Positions 33,945-37,889 of a DNA stretch of 37,889 nucleotides are shown piece after piece; position 1 is the stretch's first letter; the number at the start of each line of letters is the position of its first letter. The notes under the pieces were generated by a model that made no database searches, was not told the origin of the DNA, and was given only the letters and a program-made list of their open reading frames with translations. This stretch comes from an uncultured Pseudomonadota bacterium (lineage in GTDB: Bacteria > Myxococcota_A > Bradymonadia > Bradymonadales > GCA-2716585): positions 1 through 37,889 of the forward strand of contig CAKZKQ010000602.1 of assembly GCA_937123825.1 (NCBI GenBank), written 5' to 3'. Both the position numbers and the translations under genes were made by a program.

Positions 33945-33980
33945 CAAAGAGGCCCACCGACACCTTGGTGAGCCTCTTTG
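33945..33980. terminator. Bidirectional terminator between ettA and the PhyH gene
   Basis: CAAAGAGGCCCACC pairs with GGTGAGCCTCTTTG around an 8-base loop, with one mismatch. On the minus strand it is followed by GGCTTTTTTAG, a T-rich tract, so it should stop the PhyH gene (ending at 34043). It lies 6 bases after the ettA stop and may also act forward. Confidence 0.75.
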
Positions 33981-34042
33981 AACACTGCGCTCCGCCCCAA
34001 ATTGGGGCGTTTGAGCGCGGTTTGGGCTTTCAAGACCCCTTT

Positions 34043-34957
34043 TCAGTCCATCGCGCCGTGTTTTTTCGGTGCGCTCCACGCTTCGATGCCCAGAAGCCGC
34101 TTGCCAAGCTGCGAGAGCTCTGTGGGCACGTAGCCATCTTTGCGATCGTGCGTGGGCAGGTCTTTGAAGCGGGCCTTGCCGCCGGGGAAGTGCGACGGTG
34201 GCCGTCCGGTGGACCATGCGTAGCGGGCTTGCTCCTGCATCTGGCGGTGTTCGCCGTGGGCGGGGAAGAAGGTGACGTATTGGCAGGCTCGCCAGCGGTC
34301 GGTCTGGTTGCTGGTGTTGGTGTGGGGCAGCAGCGCGTTCCAGATCAACAGGTCGCCTTTCTTCATGGGGATCGGGGTCATGGACGACTCGATCAGCGCC
34401 TTGTCCCGAAAGCGCACAAAGGTTTGCCTGGCGGGACGGCGCGCATCGAGGTTGTCCTGTGTCCACTGCCTGAAAGTGTGGTGGAAACCGGGGATGCAGG
34501 CAAAGCCGCCTTGATCCACGTCGGTGTCTTCAAGCGCGACCAGCCCTTGCAGGCGCAACTCCGTGGGTGGATGCCAGAGGTTGACATCGGTATGGACGTC
34601 GGTGTGGTCCTTGCCGGGAAAAGAGACGCGCTGACCCCGTTTGAGCCAGTATCCGGGGCGTTTTAGTCCCATGCGATCGACGCTGACCCACAGATCGGAG
34701 CGCTCAAGGAGCGTGGCAAAGGCCTGATAGACCTCGGGCACCTGTCGCATCCGCCACATGGACGGCAGCGCATAAAGCTCGGTGAAGCCCATTTTATTGA
34801 GCCCGGCCCAGGATTTGGGCTGATTGCGCATGATCCCGTGCGCTTCGAGCCGCTCCCAGCTCTCCCGGAGCACAGCCTGGCACAGCGACTCTGGCACGCG
34901 CCCAGAGAGCACCACGTAGCCGTGGGTGTGAAAATGTTGCAATTCGCCCGGTTCCAT
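34043..34957 (-). CDS. PhyH-family Fe(II)/2-oxoglutarate dioxygenase
   Basis: 304 residues. The ATG at 34957 has GAGG 9 bases upstream. The family order is clear: N-terminal FHTHGYVVLSGRVPESLC, DHTDVHTDVNLWHP (HxD iron motif, two possible copies), LVALEDTDVDQGGFACIPGF, KGDLLIWNALLPHTNTSNQT (distal His) and a DRWRACQYVTFFPA segment with Arg for 2-oxoglutarate. Many family members are found in natural-product and fatty acid pathways; the substrate here is unknown. No neighbouring biosynthetic gene. Confidence 0.87.
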   Translation of the reverse strand: MEPGELQHFHTHGYVVLSGRVPESLCQAVLRESWERLEAHGIMRNQPKSWAGLNKMGFTELYALPSMWRMRQVPEVYQAFATLLERSDLWVSVDRMGLKRPGYWLKRGQRVSFPGKDHTDVHTDVNLWHPPTELRLQGLVALEDTDVDQGGFACIPGFHHTFRQWTQDNLDARRPARQTFVRFRDKALIESSMTPIPMKKGDLLIWNALLPHTNTSNQTDRWRACQYVTFFPAHGEHRQMQEQARYAWSTGRPPSHFPGGKARFKDLPTHDRKDGYVPTELSQLGKRLLGIEAWSAPKKHGAMD

Positions 34958-35492
34958 TGGGGGACCTCACAAGGCAATGTCCAGACCATCTGGTGACAAT
35001 CGCGCGGGATTTTAAGTGCTTTTGAACGCTGCAATGCTTGCGCACCAAGCGTGTTTTCAAAAGCGATCGGGCCACTGAAGTCTTCATTGGAAAAGCAAAA
35101 GGCAACCCCACAAAAGTATTAAAAGCGCCTCTTTTCAGACTTTTTCGGTCAATCAGGCGATCCTTTTCAGGATGTCGTCGCCCTCTCACCACCACTTCAA
35201 ACACACGCCAAACCGCCCACTGACACCGTAAAAACCGGCATCGAAGAGCCAAGGCCAAACCAGCACAAGGGGACAGGTTTTGGGGGTGCACTTTGGGGTC
35301 ACCCTGGAGGGGTGTCTTTTTGGACATCTCCCGGAGAGTGCTTTTTCGAGCTAATTTCAAAACGTCAACAGGACACACCGACACACAACACACTGGGCAC
35401 GGTTTAAAGAAAAGGCCAAAGGGGGGGTGCTCCAAGGCTTACAAAACCGGTGCGCCCGCAAGACCCATCAGACGCTTTGGAGGACCAACATC
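34958..35492. other. Intergenic region with a stem-loop
   Basis: No gene supported. It holds a composite inverted repeat at 35018-35064 (separate entry), GGGGTCACCCTGGAGGGGTG (35296-35315) and further small inverted repeats. The right end has GGAGG (35477-35481) for the next gene. Confidence 0.45.
35018..35064. repeat. Composite inverted repeat upstream of the PhyH gene
   Basis: GCTTTTGAA (35018-35026) pairs perfectly with TTCAAAAGC (35056-35064). Inside, ACGCT (35026-35030) pairs with AGCGT (35048-35052), giving an extended stem with a bulge. It lies about 60 bases upstream of the PhyH start on the minus strand and could be an operator, an attenuator or a relic. Confidence 0.5.
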
Positions 35493-36305
35493 ATGCGCAA
35501 CGCACTGAACATCAACGCCCGCTTCTTTCTTTGTCTTGGCGTGGCCGTCCTGACCTGCGGACTGGCGGTGGGCTGCGTCAGCGACGAGGCTGACACCGAG
35601 TTGGAATCCATTGAGAGCGCCAGCCGCGCCGACGAAGACGCCGACCAGGAGCGTCCCCAGCGCGACGAAGAAGCGCAAGAGGACGAAGGCGACGACGAGC
35701 GCCCTGCCCCGCCGGAGCGCGACGAAGAGCGCCCGGCCCCTCCCGAGCGCGACGGTGAGCAAGGTGAGCGCCCCGAGCCGGGCGCCTGCGAGGACCGCTG
35801 CGAAGAGGTCGCCCGCACAGCGTTCCGACGTTGCAACGCCCTTGAAGACAGCACACCGCGACGTTGCGCAGGAGTCGCTCGCCGTGTCCTGGAGCGCTGC
35901 GCGAGCAACCACTGTGAAGAAGAGGCCGACCGCGAAGAGACCTGCCAATACGGCTGCATCCAGCGCGGCCGCGCCCTGGCCGAGGTCTGCTTTGAGCGCA
36001 CTGAAGACCGCGAAGCCTGTGTCGAGCGCGCCCAGGAGTTCACTCGCCAGTGCATGGCCGAACACTGCGAAGCCCCCGATCAAGATGGTGAGATGAGCTG
36101 CCAGATGTCCTGCGCCGAGCGCGTGCGCGGCTTTGTGGTCCAGTGCGCCGAAGACACCGACGACCGCGAAGCCTGCACCGAACGCGGCGCTCGCCTGATG
36201 CGCCACTGCGTGGCCGAAGCCTGCACCGATGACGAGCGCCCCGAGCGCGGCGAAGACGAACGCCCTCCCCGTGAAGAGCGCCCCGAGGGCGAGCGCGGTG
36301 AGTAA
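35493..36305 (+). CDS. Lipoprotein with three six-Cys repeats
   Basis: 270 residues from the ATG at 35493 (GGAGG about 9 bases upstream). The signal, MRNALNINARFFLCLGVAVL.., ends LAVGC, a lipobox. An Asp/Glu/Arg/Pro-rich stalk follows (DEERPAPPERD repeated). Three tandem repeats of about 45 residues follow, each with six Cys: repeat 1 C-x3-C-x10-C-x10-C-x10-C-x4-C, repeats 2 and 3 C-x3-C-x10-C-x9-C-x10-C-x4-C. Motifs such as (T/D)DREAC, RxxxxC and (A/V)AExC recur. The C-terminus is Glu/Arg/Pro-rich. Disulfide-stabilised helical repeats on the cell surface are inferred; function unknown. Confidence 0.85.
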   Translation: MRNALNINARFFLCLGVAVLTCGLAVGCVSDEADTELESIESASRADEDADQERPQRDEEAQEDEGDDERPAPPERDEERPAPPERDGEQGERPEPGACEDRCEEVARTAFRRCNALEDSTPRRCAGVARRVLERCASNHCEEEADREETCQYGCIQRGRALAEVCFERTEDREACVERAQEFTRQCMAEHCEAPDQDGEMSCQMSCAERVRGFVVQCAEDTDDREACTERGARLMRHCVAEACTDDERPERGEDERPPREERPEGERGE

Positions 36306-36363
36306 CGAGCCTGGGTGTTGAGGTCGATTGCTGAGGCAAAGCGCCCAGCAGACCTCAAATCAC

Positions 36364-36407
36364 ACGCAAAACGGCCGCTGGGATGGTCCCCAGCGGCCGT
36401 TTTGCGT
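36364..36407. terminator. Strong terminator after the Cys-repeat lipoprotein
   Basis: ACGCAAAACGGCCGCTGGG and CCCAGCGGCCGTTTTGCGT form a perfect 19-bp stem around a 6-base loop (36383-36388). The TTTTGCGTTT at its right side gives part of a U-rich end. It can work in both directions. Confidence 0.85.
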
Positions 36408-36421
36408 TTAAACCAGACCCA

Positions 36422-36437
36422 TTATTCACGTGAAACA
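36422..36437. promoter_or_regulatory. parS-like site in the lon-lipoprotein intergenic region
   Basis: TTATTCACGTGAAACA matches TGTTTCACGTGAAACA at 14 of 16 positions. It is intergenic, unlike the copy at 25852-25867, which is 10.6 kb away. Confidence 0.45.
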
Positions 36438-36520
36438 TTCAGGCCACTGCTACCAAAGGCCTCTTGGGTGCCTTTGGCAGCGGCGGCAAGAGACAAGGCG
36501 CCCTCACCGCCGACAAGGAC

Positions 36521-36560
36521 CTCTTGGAGGCTTGGTTTTGACGCTCCAAGCCTTCAAGAG
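36521..36560 (-). terminator. Hairpin downstream of lon
   Basis: CTCTTGGAGGCTTGG (36521-36535) pairs with CCAAGCCTTCAAGAG (36546-36560) with one mismatch, just after the lon stop. No long T-tract follows, so termination strength is uncertain. A further stem (CCAAAGGC/GCCTTTGG) lies at about 36453-36477. Confidence 0.5.
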
Positions 36561-36572
36561 CTCCAGGGGCCG

Positions 36573-37889
36573 TCAGGTCAACATGTCGGCGTCGGCGGTG
36601 GCCGTGTTGGTTTCAGCGCCCGCGCCAGCGGCGGGCAGCGCGCTGGAGCCCGACTCAAGGGCCAGACGCAGCGCTTCGTCCATGCTGTCGATGAAGAAGA
36701 ACTCCATCTCCTGGCGCACTTCAGCCGGCACATCGTCGATGTCGCGCTGGTTGCGCTTGGGCAGCAAGACACGGGTCAACCCCGCGCGGTGCGCCGCCAG
36801 CACCTTGGCCTTGATCCCGCCCACAGGCAGGACGCGACCCCTCAATGTGCACTCACCGGTCATGGCCGTGTCAGGACGCACCCGGCGACCACTGAGCAAA
36901 GACGCCAGCGCCGTAAAGATGGTCACGCCCGCAGACGGACCGTCTTTGGGGATCGCACCGGCCGGCACGTGGATGTGCAGGTCGAGGTTCTCCAGGAACG
37001 AGGGCTCCAGCTCCAACTCATCGGCGTGGCTGCGCAGGTAGGTCAGCGCCGCCCTGGCCGACTCCTTCATCACATCGCCAAGCTGGCCCGTGATCTGAAG
37101 CTGGCCCTTGCCCGGCATCATCGACGTCTCGATAAAGAGGATGTCACCCCCCACCGGGGTCCACGCCAGACCCGTCGCCACGCCCGGAGACGCCGTGCGA
37201 TCGGCCACCTCGTTGAAGAACTTGGCCTTGCCAAGGAAGCGCGACACGTCCTCGACGTCAATCACCATGTGGGCTCGCTCTCCCCCACGCGCCACCTCAA
37301 GCGCCATCGCCCGACAAATCCGGGTCAACTCCCGGTCAAGCTGACGCACGCCCGCCTCGCGGGTGTAGTCTCGGATGACGCTGTCGAGCGCCACGTCGGT
37401 CAACTCCAGCGACACCTCGGGAATGGCGTACTCCTCCAGGCGGCGCGGCAGCAGGTGACGGCGCGCGATCTGCGCCTTCTCGTTGGCCGTGTAGCCCTCA
37501 ATGCGGATGATCTCCAAACGGTCGCGCAGCGGCGCCGAGAGGTTCTGCAGGTCGTTGGCCGTGCAGATGAACATCGCCTCGGACAGGTCAAAGGGCAGCT
37601 CCAGGTAGTGATCCTGGAAGTTTTTGTTCTGCTCGGGGTCCAGGACCTCCAGCAGCGCCGCCTCCGGCGACCCCATCCAGCCCACACCGAGCTTGTCGAT
37701 CTCGTCGAGCAGGATGACCGGGTTCTTGACCTTGATCTTGCGCAGCGCGTTGATCAAGCGCCCCGGCATCGCGCCCACATAGGTGCGCCGGTGACCCCGA
37801 ATCTCGGCCTCGTCGCGCACACCGCCAAGCGCAATGCGCACCATCGGGCGCTCCACAGCGTCAGCGATCGACTGACCCAGGCTGGTCTT
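36573..37889 (-). CDS. lon: Lon protease, 3' part (truncated by window edge)
   Basis: 439 residues of the C-terminal part; the frame stays open to the window end. At the edge it begins KTSLGQSIADAVERPMVRIA, in which KT completes the Walker A motif. Walker B is PVILLDEIDKLG, with the sensor TANDLQNLSAPLRDRLE. The protease domain has VATGLAWTPVGGDILFIE, the catalytic Ser in PKDGPSAGVTIFTALASLLS and the catalytic Lys in GGIKAKVLAAHRAG. The Ser-Lys dyad is therefore intact. The C-terminal 20 residues are Ala/Thr/Glu-rich. It degrades misfolded and regulatory proteins in the cytosol. Confidence 0.95.
   Translation of the reverse strand, partial: KTSLGQSIADAVERPMVRIALGGVRDEAEIRGHRRTYVGAMPGRLINALRKIKVKNPVILLDEIDKLGVGWMGSPEAALLEVLDPEQNKNFQDHYLELPFDLSEAMFICTANDLQNLSAPLRDRLEIIRIEGYTANEKAQIARRHLLPRRLEEYAIPEVSLELTDVALDSVIRDYTREAGVRQLDRELTRICRAMALEVARGGERAHMVIDVEDVSRFLGKAKFFNEVADRTASPGVATGLAWTPVGGDILFIETSMMPGKGQLQITGQLGDVMKESARAALTYLRSHADELELEPSFLENLDLHIHVPAGAIPKDGPSAGVTIFTALASLLSGRRVRPDTAMTGECTLRGRVLPVGGIKAKVLAAHRAGLTRVLLPKRNQRDIDDVPAEVRQEMEFFFIDSMDEALRLALESGSSALPAAGAGAETNTATADADMLT

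Overview
The window is GC-rich bacterial chromosomal DNA. The gene content suggests a Myxococcota-type (deltaproteobacterial) organism, possibly Bradymonadia-like, though no rRNA or tRNA is present to confirm this. The pointers are Ser/Thr kinases with an HRDVSPNN catalytic loop, a CDDGN-type cysteine-rich repeat beside lamin-tail-like domains, a sigma-54 activator, a PP2C phosphatase, many lipoproteins and frequent GTG/TTG starts. No integrase, transposase, CRISPR array or tRNA was seen.

Layout. 1-639 is a G-rich repeat module and an empty gap. 640-3154 holds a zinc-finger membrane protein, a second repeat and a small lipoprotein. 3195-5828 is a fused aspartokinase/diaminopimelate decarboxylase. 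6009-8581 holds a MoxR ATPase and an envelope gene split by one in-frame TAG. 8854-12829 (minus) holds a lamin-tail-like lipoprotein, a thioredoxin-like lipoprotein and a TonB-dependent receptor, the last two overlapping by one base. 13101-14999 is uvrC. 15477-20127 holds two paralogous Ser/Thr kinases flanking a TusA-TusA-TusA-like-DsrE2 fusion protein. 20249-23238 holds a cupin, a zinc-ribbon membrane protein, a PPP-type phosphatase lipoprotein and a secreted protein. 23761-27039 holds a PP2C phosphatase behind a good sigma-54 promoter, then (minus) SigZ, a Cys-pair small protein and a sigma-54 activator. 27254-30324 holds a ferredoxin, a PRMT-like methyltransferase and two paralogous membrane-anchored proteins. 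30423-32264 holds a Sak4-like ATPase and a 1-kb block of intergenic repeats. 32265-37889 holds ettA, a PhyH-family oxygenase, a six-cysteine-repeat lipoprotein and the 3' part of lon.

The most interesting stretch is about 15.4-27.1 kb. Two kinases, two phosphatases of different families, a multi-domain persulfide carrier, a SigZ-type sigma factor, a Cys-pair mini-protein and a sigma-54 activator lie together. Both kinases end in a domain that reads like an HPt fold without its phospho-histidine. I infer, without proof, a phospho-signalling module tied to sulfur or redox state. Other items worth checking are the in-frame amber codon, two parS-like palindromes and a family of modular intergenic repeats.
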